From: Sphaerochaeta sp.
Lineage (GTDB): Bacteria > Spirochaetota > Spirochaetia > Sphaerochaetales > Sphaerochaetaceae
Reading direction: 5' to 3'
Length of the DNA stretch: 64,000 nt
NCBI GenBank assembly: GCA_018399495.1
Contig: JAGYOG010000004.1
Span: 36,520 to 100,519 of the forward strand
Shown here one piece after another: positions 7,666 through 17,748 of the stretch. A program made the position numbers and the translations under genes. The first letter of the stretch is position 1; every line of letters begins with the position of its first letter. The notes under the pieces were generated by a model that saw only the letters and a list, made by a program, of their open reading frames with translations, had not been told where the DNA came from and made no database searches.

Positions 7666-8540
7666 CCCACTACGCGAACCTTGTTCCCCTTAGTGGGTCG
7701 CTAGCATCGCTGTTCAATACGTTCTTTTTTTCGCTTCCCTATGCTTTCTGGCTTCTCGTTGGCATCATGGGCGTGGTGGCAACGGCAAGTTATTTTACCA
7801 GACAGCTTACTCCTGGAGGGGCTGTTGCTGCGTTCTTGGTTGGTTTTGGTACCACCTGGATATTGGGCTTTGGTGCGTTGGCAACTTTGTTACTTTTCTT
7901 TCTTTCTGCTGGAGTGTTGGGGAAGATTGCAAAGCGTGCGTTAGCCTTTGATGTGATGAAAATTCAGAAGAAAGGGGGAAGGCGTGATGCTTCCCAAGTC
8001 TATGCTAATGGACTGATGGCTCTCGTCAGTGCTTTGCTCTATGCCTTGAATCCCTCAATCTCCTTCCTGGTAATGTTTGGTGCCTCTGTAGGGGAGGCTG
8101 CAAGTGACACCTTTGCAAGTGAGGTTGGGATTCTTTCAAAGACCAACCCTGTATCTATCATCACTGGGCGGCCCATGACCCCTGGTCTCAGCGGTGCGGT
8201 AAGTCCTCTCGGCCTTGCTAGTGGGTTGTTGGGTGCAATATTGGTTGCCCTTTGTGTATGGGGGTGTTTCCTTCCTGTCACAGGGAAGAGTGCTCTCTAT
8301 GTTTCCGTTATGGCATTGAGTGCCTTCTTTGGATGTTTGCTCGATAGCATACTTGGAGCAACTGTCCAAGCCCACTACTATGATGAGGTCAATAATCGTA
8401 TTACCGAATATTCAGTTGTGGATGGAAGAATTCTCCCTCTCGAACGGGGGATTCGATGGGTCGATAATGATGTTGTGAATCTGTTGAGCAATGTGGCTTC
8501 CGCTTTGTTTGGCATGTCTTTGACCCTTATAATAGGGTAA
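7662..8540 (+). CDS. DUF92/COG1836 membrane protein (VTE6-like)
   Basis: 292 residues with multiple hydrophobic helices. The motifs KGGRRDASQVYANG, SVGEAASDTFASEVG and TPGLSGAVSPLG belong to COG1836 (DUF92), the family of plant VTE6, which phosphorylates phytyl phosphate to the diphosphate. It overlaps the COG0170 gene by 4 bp, so a kinase and a phosphate-kinase homologue are translationally coupled. The likely joint role is salvage of an isoprenoid alcohol to its diphosphate in the membrane; the physiological substrate in a non-photosynthetic bacterium is not known. ispH, also in isoprenoid metabolism, lies 5 kb away. Confidence 0.8.
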   Translation: MTHYANLVPLSGSLASLFNTFFFSLPYAFWLLVGIMGVVATASYFTRQLTPGGAVAAFLVGFGTTWILGFGALATLLLFFLSAGVLGKIAKRALAFDVMKIQKKGGRRDASQVYANGLMALVSALLYALNPSISFLVMFGASVGEAASDTFASEVGILSKTNPVSIITGRPMTPGLSGAVSPLGLASGLLGAILVALCVWGCFLPVTGKSALYVSVMALSAFFGCLLDSILGATVQAHYYDEVNNRITEYSVVDGRILPLERGIRWVDNDVVNLLSNVASALFGMSLTLIIG

Positions 8541-8554
8541 TCTGAATTTTTCAC

Positions 8555-8583
8555 TTGCTTATTCGTATTTTTTTTTGTATTTT
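8555..8583 (+). promoter_or_regulatory. Promoter of groEL
   Basis: TTGCTT (8555-8560), 17-bp T-rich spacer, TATTTT (8578-8583). The leader contains a 6-bp inverted repeat TATGTG/CACATA (8612-8632). No CIRCE element is present. Confidence 0.5.
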
Positions 8584-8640
8584 ACATGTCGGTAGGCCTA
8601 AAAGGGTCTGCTATGTGTTATCGCACCACATATTCTTTAA

Positions 8641-10287
<1,647 letters not shown>

Positions 10288-10303
10288 TCTCGTACTTTGC
10301 ATG

Positions 10304-10330
10304 AGGGGTCGCCTACAAGCGACCCCTTTT
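10304..10330 (+). terminator. Terminator of groEL
   Basis: AGGGGTCGC-ctacaa-GCGACCCCT followed by TTT, 17 nt after the groEL stop. Confidence 0.85.
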
Positions 10331-10358
10331 GCCGTCTTATGGCTTCTGATACTGAAAC

Positions 10359-10388
10359 TTGACTAGCAGATAGCGAACGTGCTACTTT
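10359..10388 (+). promoter_or_regulatory. Promoter of yajC-secDF
   Basis: TTGACT (10359-10364), 18-bp spacer, TACTTT (10383-10388), about 80 nt before yajC and after the groEL terminator. Confidence 0.5.
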
Positions 10389-10469
10389 AATCGATACTTG
10401 GGAAATTGGATGCGAAGTTTTCTTCCGCCTCTTTTCTGCATCCGATTTTATGCAAAGTGAGGATTACCA

Positions 10470-10922
10470 ATGCTTTCATTGATTAGTGCTATGGCAGCCC
10501 CTGAAACGGCCGGCTCCGCAGGTTCAACCGGTTCAATGATGACGACCTTTGTTACGTTTGGTCTCATCATTGTTATCTTTTATTTCTTGATTATCCGTCC
10601 GCAGAAAAAGCGGGACAAGGAGACCAAGGAGATGCTCTCTTCTATTAAGAAGGGGGATAAGGTAGTCTCCATTGGAGGTATACATGGAACCGTATTGGCG
10701 GTGAAAGAAACTACCGTGGTGGTCAAAGTTGACGACAACACACGTATGGAGTTCTCCAGAAATGCCATCAGCAGCATTGTAAACAGAAAGGGCGATGGTG
10801 CAACTTCTTCCAGCAAGAAAAAGAACAAGAAGGAAGAGCAAGTTACTGCTCCTGAAAAAAGTGTTGAGACTCCCGTTGAGGAAGTTCCTGCTGAAGCTGA
10901 AGCTGAGAAGAAAGACAAATAA
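10470..10922 (+). CDS. yajC: Preprotein translocase accessory subunit YajC
   Basis: 150 residues. A single membrane helix (FVTFGLIIVIFYFLI, about 28-42) is followed at once by RPQKKRDKETKEM and the small cytoplasmic domain KKGDKVVSIGGIHGTVLAV, the YajC signature. The C-terminal ~45 residues are a low-complexity Lys/Glu/Ala tail, longer than in most YajC proteins. It joins SecD and SecF in the translocon accessory complex, and its gene precedes secDF as is usual. GTGAGGA lies upstream of ATG 10470. Confidence 0.93.
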   Translation: MLSLISAMAAPETAGSAGSTGSMMTTFVTFGLIIVIFYFLIIRPQKKRDKETKEMLSSIKKGDKVVSIGGIHGTVLAVKETTVVVKVDDNTRMEFSRNAISSIVNRKGDGATSSSKKKNKKEEQVTAPEKSVETPVEEVPAEAEAEKKDK

Positions 10923-10949
10923 TACAATAAAAGACATCTGGAGAGAATC

Positions 10950-12677
10950 ATGAAAAAACGGAGTCGTCTGGTGATCGTTCTGGTGGTCGTCTTGTTGTGC
11001 GGATTTTTCCTATATCCCACGATTGCATGGTATGGGTTCGTACCGCAAGACACCAAAGAATTAGCAACAGGCTCAAATGTACAGATTAAGGAGTATTCCC
11101 GTGGACAGGCTTCACGTGATCTCCGTGCCCTCAAAGAGTTGGTCGCTGATGACCCGCAAGCAGCTATACCTTCCGAATTCTCCTATTTGAAGGAGTATGC
11201 GAAGGAAAACTACAAGGCAATGAAGCGCTCAGTCCCCCGAAATTGGACTCTTGAGTCGTTGTTTGCTGGGTTCTACAATGAGCAGGATATGTTCGATTTA
11301 TCCGAGTCTTACTACCGCACTTCATTGCTCGATTTGAAGGTTTTGGGAAACAAGGCCTTGCAATTGGGCTTGGACCTTAAAGGTGGTATGAGTATTCTGT
11401 TGGAAGCTGATGTTGCTTCCTATGAAGCTAAGATTGGCAAGGACGCATCTTCAAGTGAGATTTCTGCGATGATTCGCCAGGATATCGAGATTCTTGAGAA
11501 GCGTATTGACCAATTTGGTGTTAGCGAGCCTGTCATCCGTTTGCAAGGTGACGACCAGATTCTCATCGAGATTCCAGGTGCTGCAGATCCAGAGCGCGTA
11601 AATTCATTCCTTCGTGGCAAGGGGTCTCTTGTCTTTAAGATGGTTGATGACACGCTAACCTCTGAGTTGAACGCCTACTATGCTGAGAACCCTTCTGAGG
11701 TTTATACCGATGCAGGTGTTCTGAGGCAACCGTCCTTCCTGCCTGCTGGCAAGATTGCCGCTGGCTACTATGTCAGTGACGAATATGGTATTGATGAGTT
11801 GCAGAGGTATGTGGTCATTGAGGACGAAATCGGACTTGATGGAATTCACCTCGAGAGTGCAACCACCGCAACCGATGGCATCACCGGTCGTCCGGTTGTC
11901 AACTTTCAGTTGGACAGTCTTGGAGGAGATATCTTCTACAAGCTTACCTCTAACCATGTTGGAGACACCATGGCAGTAGTGATGGACGGTAAGGTAAAGG
12001 CCATGGCTACCATCAATGAGGGAATCAGAAGCAATGTGCAAATTTCCGGTTTCAATACCGAGGAAGCAGCTGATCTTGCTATTGTTCTCCGTACTGCTGC
12101 GCTTCCCATCGAGTTAATTGTCAGCAGCCAGCAGGCTGTTGGTGCCACACTAGGGGAGGATGCCGTATCCGCAGGTTTGAAAGCTATTGCTGTTGGACTT
12201 GTGTTGGTAATCATTCTGATGTTTGCCTACTACCACGTAAGTGGTCTTGTAGCTAACCTTGCATTGTTGCTTAACATGTTCTTCATGATCAGTATTCTGT
12301 CTGCTTTCAATTTCACCTTGACCTTAACCAGTGTCGCAGGTCTTATCCTAACCTTGGGTATGGCTGTTGATACCAATGTCATCATCTTTGAACGTATCAA
12401 GGAAGAGAGAAGGTTGGGCAAGAGTGATGTTGCAGCAATCAAGGCAGGATTCGATAAAGCTTTCTGGACTGTTATGGATGCAAACATAACTACAATCATT
12501 GCAGCTTTGGTTCTCTCCCAGCTCGGAAGTAGTGCTGTGAAGGGCTTTGCGAATACCCTTGCTATCGGTATTGTGAGCTCGGTATTTACTGCTCTGTTTG
12601 TTTCGCATCTCATCTTTGATGCGACCGTCGCCCAACGCGAGGGCAAGAAGCTACACATCAGCTGGAGGAAAAACTAA
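10950..12677 (+). CDS. secD: Protein translocase subunit SecD
   Basis: 575 residues. N-terminal membrane anchor (VLVVVLLCGFFLYPTIAWYG), then the large periplasmic P1 region with LGLDLKGGMSILLEAD, then the RND-type bundle of five helices near the C-terminus, with the conserved LGMAVDTNVIIFERIKEE motif carrying the proton-pathway Asp. Uses the proton-motive force to complete export through SecYEG. It ends one base before the secF ATG, so the two are tightly coupled. AGAGA precedes ATG 10950. Confidence 0.97.
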   Translation: MKKRSRLVIVLVVVLLCGFFLYPTIAWYGFVPQDTKELATGSNVQIKEYSRGQASRDLRALKELVADDPQAAIPSEFSYLKEYAKENYKAMKRSVPRNWTLESLFAGFYNEQDMFDLSESYYRTSLLDLKVLGNKALQLGLDLKGGMSILLEADVASYEAKIGKDASSSEISAMIRQDIEILEKRIDQFGVSEPVIRLQGDDQILIEIPGAADPERVNSFLRGKGSLVFKMVDDTLTSELNAYYAENPSEVYTDAGVLRQPSFLPAGKIAAGYYVSDEYGIDELQRYVVIEDEIGLDGIHLESATTATDGITGRPVVNFQLDSLGGDIFYKLTSNHVGDTMAVVMDGKVKAMATINEGIRSNVQISGFNTEEAADLAIVLRTAALPIELIVSSQQAVGATLGEDAVSAGLKAIAVGLVLVIILMFAYYHVSGLVANLALLLNMFFMISILSAFNFTLTLTSVAGLILTLGMAVDTNVIIFERIKEERRLGKSDVAAIKAGFDKAFWTVMDANITTIIAALVLSQLGSSAVKGFANTLAIGIVSSVFTALFVSHLIFDATVAQREGKKLHISWRKN

Positions 12678-13871
12678 ATGCTTAAGAAAGATATTGCTGT
12701 TATCAAACTTCGCTGGTTCGCCTGGGCTTTGGCTGTAGTCCTCCTGCTCGCTGGAGGTATCTCCTTTACTGTGATGGGTGGTTTCAACCTAGGTGTTGAT
12801 TTTGAAAGTGGATTGAGCCAGAGAATCCAGATAGCTCCCATTGGTTTGGAAGTTACTTATACTGGAAACAAAGATGCAGTCCTTGCTGTCTCTGGTTCTG
12901 GCATTAATCTAGAAGTTCGAGGTGATGAAGGGGTTTCCAGTACTAATTTCAGTGCATCTGAGTATCCCACAGCACAAGACATGGCAACAGCTCTTGATGC
13001 AGTGCAAAACATCAGTGTGATTGTCAGGGACGGTTCCTTGGATACTTCCCAACTGCTTAGTGGGTACGGATTTCCTGCAACCCTCTCAGCTGAACCCACC
13101 AAACTGAATTTCCAGAGTAGTGGAGATGCCAACATCGAAGATGTGCGCTCTGCCTTGGATTCATTGGGTAATGTACGGGTACAGACTGTCGGGATGGATG
13201 GAAGCCAGACCTTCCAGGTCCGTCTTGGAATTAAGGAAGGCGCAACACAAGACTCAATGGAAACTGAGGTGAAAAATGCACTGAATGCAGCCTTTGGTTC
13301 GGGTAATGTTGTGGTACTCCAGAGTGATTACATTGGACCCAAGTTTAGTGCAACGTTGCTCTCCAGTTCCATCCTTGCTATCGTAGTTGCAATGGCTTTG
13401 ATCCTGCTTTATATCTGGGTTAGGTTCCGTTTTGCCTATGCAGTATCATCCTTGATTGCTTTGGTGCATGATATTTTGATGATGCTCACGGTAATCACGC
13501 TTTTCCGCTTTGAGTTCTCTGGAATTACTGTTGCAGCACTGCTGACCATTATCGGTTACTCGCTGAACAATACGATTGTCATCTTCGACCGTATTCGTGA
13601 GAATGTGGCTTTAGCACCAAACACTTCGTTGGGTGATACTATCAACCACAGTGTCACACAGTCGTTGAGTAGAACGATTATGAGTGCGATTACTACCTTG
13701 ATTGCAATCATCCCGCTCGCAGTCTTTGCCTCTGGGGACATCCAACTCTTTGCAGTGAAGATGGGCTTCGGTATCCTGTTTGGAACCTACTCATCCAACC
13801 TGCTGGCACCTGCGATGCTTTATTGGATCAGCAAGGCCCAGGCTAAGAGAAAAGCGAAGAAAGCAGAGTAA
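12678..13871 (+). CDS. secF: Protein translocase subunit SecF
   Basis: 397 residues. N-terminal helix, GGFNLGVDFESG motif at the start of the periplasmic part, an enlarged periplasmic segment of about 190 residues, then five helices with TIIGYSLNNTIVIFDRIREN, the SecF counterpart of the SecD proton-pathway motif. It begins immediately after the secD stop codon. Partner of SecD and YajC in the inner membrane. The final gene of the operon; a GC-rich terminator follows. Confidence 0.97.
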   Translation: MLKKDIAVIKLRWFAWALAVVLLLAGGISFTVMGGFNLGVDFESGLSQRIQIAPIGLEVTYTGNKDAVLAVSGSGINLEVRGDEGVSSTNFSASEYPTAQDMATALDAVQNISVIVRDGSLDTSQLLSGYGFPATLSAEPTKLNFQSSGDANIEDVRSALDSLGNVRVQTVGMDGSQTFQVRLGIKEGATQDSMETEVKNALNAAFGSGNVVVLQSDYIGPKFSATLLSSSILAIVVAMALILLYIWVRFRFAYAVSSLIALVHDILMMLTVITLFRFEFSGITVAALLTIIGYSLNNTIVIFDRIRENVALAPNTSLGDTINHSVTQSLSRTIMSAITTLIAIIPLAVFASGDIQLFAVKMGFGILFGTYSSNLLAPAMLYWISKAQAKRKAKKAE

Positions 13872-13893
13872 CCCGTTTCTTCTCATAAGTCAT

Positions 13894-13928
13894 ACGCTGC
13901 CGCACTCTTACCCTGTGGCAGCGTTTTT
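13894..13928 (+). terminator. Terminator of yajC-secDF
   Basis: ACGCTGCC and GGCAGCGT around a 15-nt loop, followed by TTTTTG. Confidence 0.8.
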
Positions 13929-13944
13929 GTCATAATGGAGGCAT

Positions 13945-14802
13945 ATGAAACTGATTCTTTCCCGGACCATGGGGTATTGCAAAGGAGTATCCAGGGCACT
14001 AGACCTTGCCTCATCAGCCTTGCAGAGTGCAAGGGAAGCTGGCAAGCCTGTATATTCATTGGGTAAACTCATTCATAATAATGAAACTTGTGCATTTTTT
14101 GCTGATCAGGGGATGGAGGTTATCACGGAAGCAGAAGGGCACAAGCCTGGGGTGGTTGTGCTTCGTGCACACGGTGTACCTGACAATGTACGCTCTTCTT
14201 TCCAAGAAGCTGGATATGATTTGATTGATGCGACTTGCCCAGTGGTGAAGCATAATCTCTCGAGGATTGCTGGATATGCCTCTACCCATACCATCTTGAT
14301 CGTAGGACATCCAGGTCATCCTGAGACACTTGCCATGAGAGGGGTTGAGCATGAAGGCCATCTTTGCAAGACAGTCTTGATCACTAATGCTGAGGAGGTT
14401 GGTCTTCCGTCTCCTGGCACCTCCTATGTGGTGTTCGTCCAAACAACGTTTGACCAAGGGTTGTGGAATGAGATCCAAACAGCCTTGAGAGCTTGGAAAA
14501 CGTACGGATGTGAGGTAGTTTTTGCCAATGAAGTATGTCCAAGTTCAACCAACCGCCGACAGGCAGCTCTTGAATTGGCTGATGCATGTGATGCTGTGGT
14601 GGTAATTGGAGGTAAGGAAAGTGCCAACACCCGTGCTCTCTATCAATTGGTATGTGGGAACGGAAAGAAGGCATGGCATATTGAGAATGAAATGGAAATT
14701 ACCGACGAAATGCGTAGCTATGATATACTAGGAATCACGGCAGGGGCTTCAACCCCTTCTGAGGTGATCCAACGTGTAATCGATAGGTTGCAACAGGAGT
14801 AA
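13945..14802 (+). CDS. ispH: 4-hydroxy-3-methylbut-2-enyl diphosphate reductase
   Basis: 285 residues. Last step of the MEP pathway, making IPP and DMAPP with an iron-sulfur cluster. The three cluster Cys are C12 (MGYCKGV), C98 (DATCPVVK) and C198 (NEVCPSSTNRR). The conserved LRAHGVPD and VGHPGHPET segments and the C-terminal GITAGASTPSEVI are present. ATG at 13945 follows GGAGG. Only 3 bp separate it from rex, so an oxygen- and redox-sensitive Fe-S enzyme is cotranscribed with the redox repressor. Confidence 0.96.
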   Translation: MKLILSRTMGYCKGVSRALDLASSALQSAREAGKPVYSLGKLIHNNETCAFFADQGMEVITEAEGHKPGVVVLRAHGVPDNVRSSFQEAGYDLIDATCPVVKHNLSRIAGYASTHTILIVGHPGHPETLAMRGVEHEGHLCKTVLITNAEEVGLPSPGTSYVVFVQTTFDQGLWNEIQTALRAWKTYGCEVVFANEVCPSSTNRRQAALELADACDAVVVIGGKESANTRALYQLVCGNGKKAWHIENEMEITDEMRSYDILGITAGASTPSEVIQRVIDRLQQE

Positions 14803-14805
14803 TAC

Positions 14806-15477
14806 ATGGAGACAGGTTATCGGGGAATTCCTATTCCCACCATAAAGAGGCTTCCTTCCTACCTTAGGCTTTTGCAGGGATACCGGGAGCAAGGGATGGA
14901 GATGGTCAGCGCAACAACCTTGGCTGAAGAGCTTGGATTGAAGCCAATTCAAGTGCGCAAGGATATTTCCTGCACAGGGATTGAGGGCAAACCCAAGGTA
15001 GGGTTCGCTGTTGTAAAACTCATTGAAGCGATTATCCATACCTTAGGGTGGGACAATGCTACCGATGCAATCGTGGTAGGTGCTGGCCACCTAGGTTCGG
15101 CACTCGCTCGTTATGAGGGTTTTGAAAGCTACGGACTCAAGATTGTCGCTGCATTTGATGTTGATTCAAATAAGTGGGATACTTGGCTTGGAGACGTTCC
15201 TGTCTTTCCTTTCAGCAAGGTCAAGGAGTACATCGATCGGCACCATGTCAATATTGGAGTGCTTGCCGTTCCTGCTGACCAAGCTCAAGAGACAGCGGAG
15301 TTGCTCATGGAGTGTGGTTTACTCGCCATCTGGAACTTTGCACCCAAGGACTTGAGACTTCCAGAGGATGTGGTGGTGCAGCGTACCGATCTGGCCACAA
15401 GCTTTGCAGTGCTCTCTGCTAAGGTGCGACAGAAGATGAACAAGAAGGATTTGAGTAGCGAAGTGGATGTCTGGTAA
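14806..15477 (+). CDS. rex: Redox-sensing transcriptional repressor Rex
   Basis: 223 residues. N-terminal winged helix with IPIPTIKRLPSYLRLLQG and SATTLAEELGLKPIQVRKDIS, then a Rossmann domain with the NAD(H)-binding VVGAGHLGSALARYEGF (about 88-104), and the C-terminal domain-swapped helix. Rex leaves its operators when the NADH/NAD+ ratio rises and typically controls fermentation and hydrogenase genes. It sits directly upstream of an [FeFe]-hydrogenase operon, separated by its own terminator, so that operon is the obvious candidate target. Known mostly from Gram-positive bacteria; transfer into this lineage is plausible. Confidence 0.95.
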   Translation: METGYRGIPIPTIKRLPSYLRLLQGYREQGMEMVSATTLAEELGLKPIQVRKDISCTGIEGKPKVGFAVVKLIEAIIHTLGWDNATDAIVVGAGHLGSALARYEGFESYGLKIVAAFDVDSNKWDTWLGDVPVFPFSKVKEYIDRHHVNIGVLAVPADQAQETAELLMECGLLAIWNFAPKDLRLPEDVVVQRTDLATSFAVLSAKVRQKMNKKDLSSEVDVW

Positions 15478-15493
15478 TATTTAGTGCACGGAT

Positions 15494-15522
15494 ATAAGGG
15501 GTATCTTTATGATACCCCTTAT
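15494..15522 (+). terminator. Terminator of ispH-rex
   Basis: ATAAGGGGTATC-tttat-GATACCCCTTAT, a perfect 12-bp stem 16 nt after the rex stop; the T tract is weak. Confidence 0.65.
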
Positions 15523-15682
15523 TAATGTGAATAATATAATATTATTAAGCTTTATGTCTCTGTTTATGTGCATAATTAAAAGTAATATCTTAATTAAAAA
15601 AACCTTTCGATCAAATATTCGTTGACTTTGACGCTCTTTTCTCGCTACCATTGCGGCAAGAGAAAAGATAATGAGGTCACTA
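15523..15682 (+). promoter_or_regulatory. Control region of the hydrogenase operon
   Basis: A very A+T-rich block between rex and the operon. It holds a perfect palindrome AATAATATAATATTATT at 15530-15546, a second inverted repeat TAATTAA/TTAATTA (15573-15596), a promoter-like TTGACT at 15622 with TACCAT at 15646, and a 9-bp inverted repeat TCTTTTCTC/GAGAAAAGA (15635-15668) in the leader just before the ribosome-binding site. The palindromes are candidate operators, for example for Rex, but none matches the Gram-positive Rex consensus well. Confidence 0.45.
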
Positions 15683-15940
15683 ATGAAGAAACTGGTCGTT
15701 GAGCTATGCATGGGGAGTTCTTGCTTCGCTCGGGGCAACTCCCAGACACTTGTAGCACTGGAGTCCTATTTACAAGATTCTGGGTACGCAGATTGTGTGG
15801 ATTTGGTAGGACATCTGTGCATGGGGGACTGCTCCAAAGGTCCGAATATCCGTATCGCCGATACAACGTACCAGGGGCTTGTTGCTGAAGAGGTGCTCCA
15901 GTTGGTTGTAGATGCCTTGGCAGAGAGGAAAGACTTATAA
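15683..15940 (+). CDS. Thioredoxin-like [2Fe-2S] ferredoxin (NuoE-type), first copy
   Basis: 85 residues from ATG 15683, preferred over ATG 15671 because TGAGG sits at the right distance. Four Cys in the thioredoxin-like ferredoxin pattern: ELCMGSSCFARG and HLCMGDCSKGP (C-x4-C ... C-x3-C). It is the size of the isolated C-terminal domain of NuoE/HydC subunits and lacks their N-terminal helical part. Its stop overlaps the sensory hydrogenase ATG by one base (TAATG). Probable electron carrier between a donor and the H-cluster proteins. A second, diverged copy lies at 18950-19216, upstream of the catalytic hydrogenase. Confidence 0.85.
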   Translation: MKKLVVELCMGSSCFARGNSQTLVALESYLQDSGYADCVDLVGHLCMGDCSKGPNIRIADTTYQGLVAEEVLQLVVDALAERKDL

Positions 15941-17748
15941 TGATACATCCCATCTATACTGAACTGACTGAATGTCGTGACTGTTACAAATGTGTCCGTG
16001 GTTGTCCGGTAAAGGCTATTCAAGTGAAGGATGGCTCAGCTGTTGTGGTTAAGGATCGATGTATCTATTGTGGTCACTGTGTTGATATTTGTCCCTCTCA
16101 TGCAAAAAAGATACGTGATGACTTGGCAAGGGTAAGGCAGTTTGTCCAGAGTGGAAGAAAAATCTTTTGCTCGCTTGCACCTTCCAGTGCGGCGGAATTT
16201 CCCTTCAGCACAGATTGCTTGGTCGTTGCACTTACCCGTCTGGGGTTCAGTGGAGTAAGTGAGACAGCTATTGGAGCACATCTGGTAAACCAGGCAATCG
16301 AGATGTATGCAGAATCTCATGATGGAATGTGCCCATGGATTTCTACTGCCTGTCCAACGGTGGTTCAGACCGTTAAAAAATACTACCCCTCACTAGTGGG
16401 ACAACTAAGCAAGGTGCCTTCCCCTTTACAATGTCATAGCGCATATTTGAGAGCGCTTTATGGAGAAGAGATTGGAGTGGTCTTCATTGGTCCGTGCATT
16501 GCAAAAAAAGTGGAAGCAGACCAGACTCCCGGCTATCCGGATTTTGCCCTGACCTATGAGGAGCTCAATGACTGGCTGAAGATTGAACAAATTGACTTGG
16601 AACTGGTTGAGGCAGAAGTTTCATCTGATCCTTCCATTGTATCCCCGCTGATCCCCTGTCGTGCTGGAAAGTCGACCCTCTATCCTGTGGAGGGTGGTAT
16701 GATTGCCTCCTTGGATTGGGGCAGTGACCCTTTTCAAACCCATGCGGTAGCCATTAGTGGTATGAATCAAGTGCTTGAGACTCTCTCCGGTATGAAGAAG
16801 GAAGAACAGAATACTACATTTCTTGAGCTCCTTGCCTGCGAGGGAGGGTGTATCAATGGACCGGTGTGTAACCAAGGTCGATCCTCTGCTACCAAGAAGA
16901 GCTTAAGCTCACGCTATACTCGCAATCGTATTACCGACCAAGGACCTGTATTTGAAGGAGATTCCACATTCGTTGCTAAACTTCTGGAGCAGGGATATTC
17001 ACTTATTGAGCATGGTAATGGAGAAAAGGAAAAGCCTGTATCGAGTTTCATTTCTTTCCATAGTGAACAGGAGATTGGCCAAGCGCTCAAGCTTTTGGGC
17101 AAGCGCGATAAGTCGGATGAGTTGAACTGTGGTGGGTGTGGTTACAACAGTTGCCGGGAGATGGCTATTGCCTATCTTGATGGTATGGCTGAACCAGAAA
17201 TGTGTGTAACCAAAATGAGAAAGGAAGCACAGAGCAAGATGGATGTATTGCTCAGGACCATTCCTGTGGGAGTGGTAATTGTCGATGACCAGCTTCAGAT
17301 AGTGGACTGCAACAGCAACTTTCTCAAACTGTTCGGTGATCTTGACTTCCCTTTGGGAGCATCCCAGCTAAATCTGGTCTTTGGATTGCCTGTGAAACGG
17401 TTTGTGCCGTTTCATGAGAAGTTCATGAGCCAGTTCATAGCTTCCTCGGTACAGCAGTACCGACTGCATTACAAGGATACCTTTCTCAAGGTGACATTCT
17501 TTTCTGTAGAGAAGCAACATCTGGTAGGTGCTTTGTTTGAAGATATCACAACCCCCACGGTTCGTCGTGAGACAGTGGTAAAGAAAGCTGAGGATGTAAT
17601 CCAGAAGAGCTTGGAGACTGTTCAGCAAATTGCATCCCTACTGGGAGAGAATGCAGCAGAGACAGAGATTATGCTCAATAGTCTCATTGATGCCTTCAAG
17701 GTTCCTCCTAGCGGAGAGAAAGATGGTTACACGCGAGAAGGCTCATGA
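15940..17748 (+). CDS. hydS: Sensory [FeFe]-hydrogenase-like protein with PAS domain (HydS, group C)
   Basis: 602 residues. Domain order: two [4Fe-4S] motifs (C12, C15, C18, C22 and C41, C44, C47, C51); an H-cluster domain (about 75-310) with cluster ligands C138, C186, C300 and C304 (CEGGC); a four-Cys Fe-S domain NCGGCGYNSC...C422; a PAS domain (about 430-545); and a C-terminal helix. In the first H-cluster motif the proton-relay Cys of catalytic enzymes is Ala137 (STACP instead of TSCCP), the change reported for sensory group C hydrogenases. It is fused to signalling modules and coupled (ATGA overlap) to a phosphatase gene, as in the phosphatase-linked subgroup. Probably senses H2 or redox state rather than making H2; no experiment is known to me for this protein. 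Confidence 0.87.
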   Translation: MIHPIYTELTECRDCYKCVRGCPVKAIQVKDGSAVVVKDRCIYCGHCVDICPSHAKKIRDDLARVRQFVQSGRKIFCSLAPSSAAEFPFSTDCLVVALTRLGFSGVSETAIGAHLVNQAIEMYAESHDGMCPWISTACPTVVQTVKKYYPSLVGQLSKVPSPLQCHSAYLRALYGEEIGVVFIGPCIAKKVEADQTPGYPDFALTYEELNDWLKIEQIDLELVEAEVSSDPSIVSPLIPCRAGKSTLYPVEGGMIASLDWGSDPFQTHAVAISGMNQVLETLSGMKKEEQNTTFLELLACEGGCINGPVCNQGRSSATKKSLSSRYTRNRITDQGPVFEGDSTFVAKLLEQGYSLIEHGNGEKEKPVSSFISFHSEQEIGQALKLLGKRDKSDELNCGGCGYNSCREMAIAYLDGMAEPEMCVTKMRKEAQSKMDVLLRTIPVGVVIVDDQLQIVDCNSNFLKLFGDLDFPLGASQLNLVFGLPVKRFVPFHEKFMSQFIASSVQQYRLHYKDTFLKVTFFSVEKQHLVGALFEDITTPTVRRETVVKKAEDVIQKSLETVQQIASLLGENAAETEIMLNSLIDAFKVPPSGEKDGYTREGS

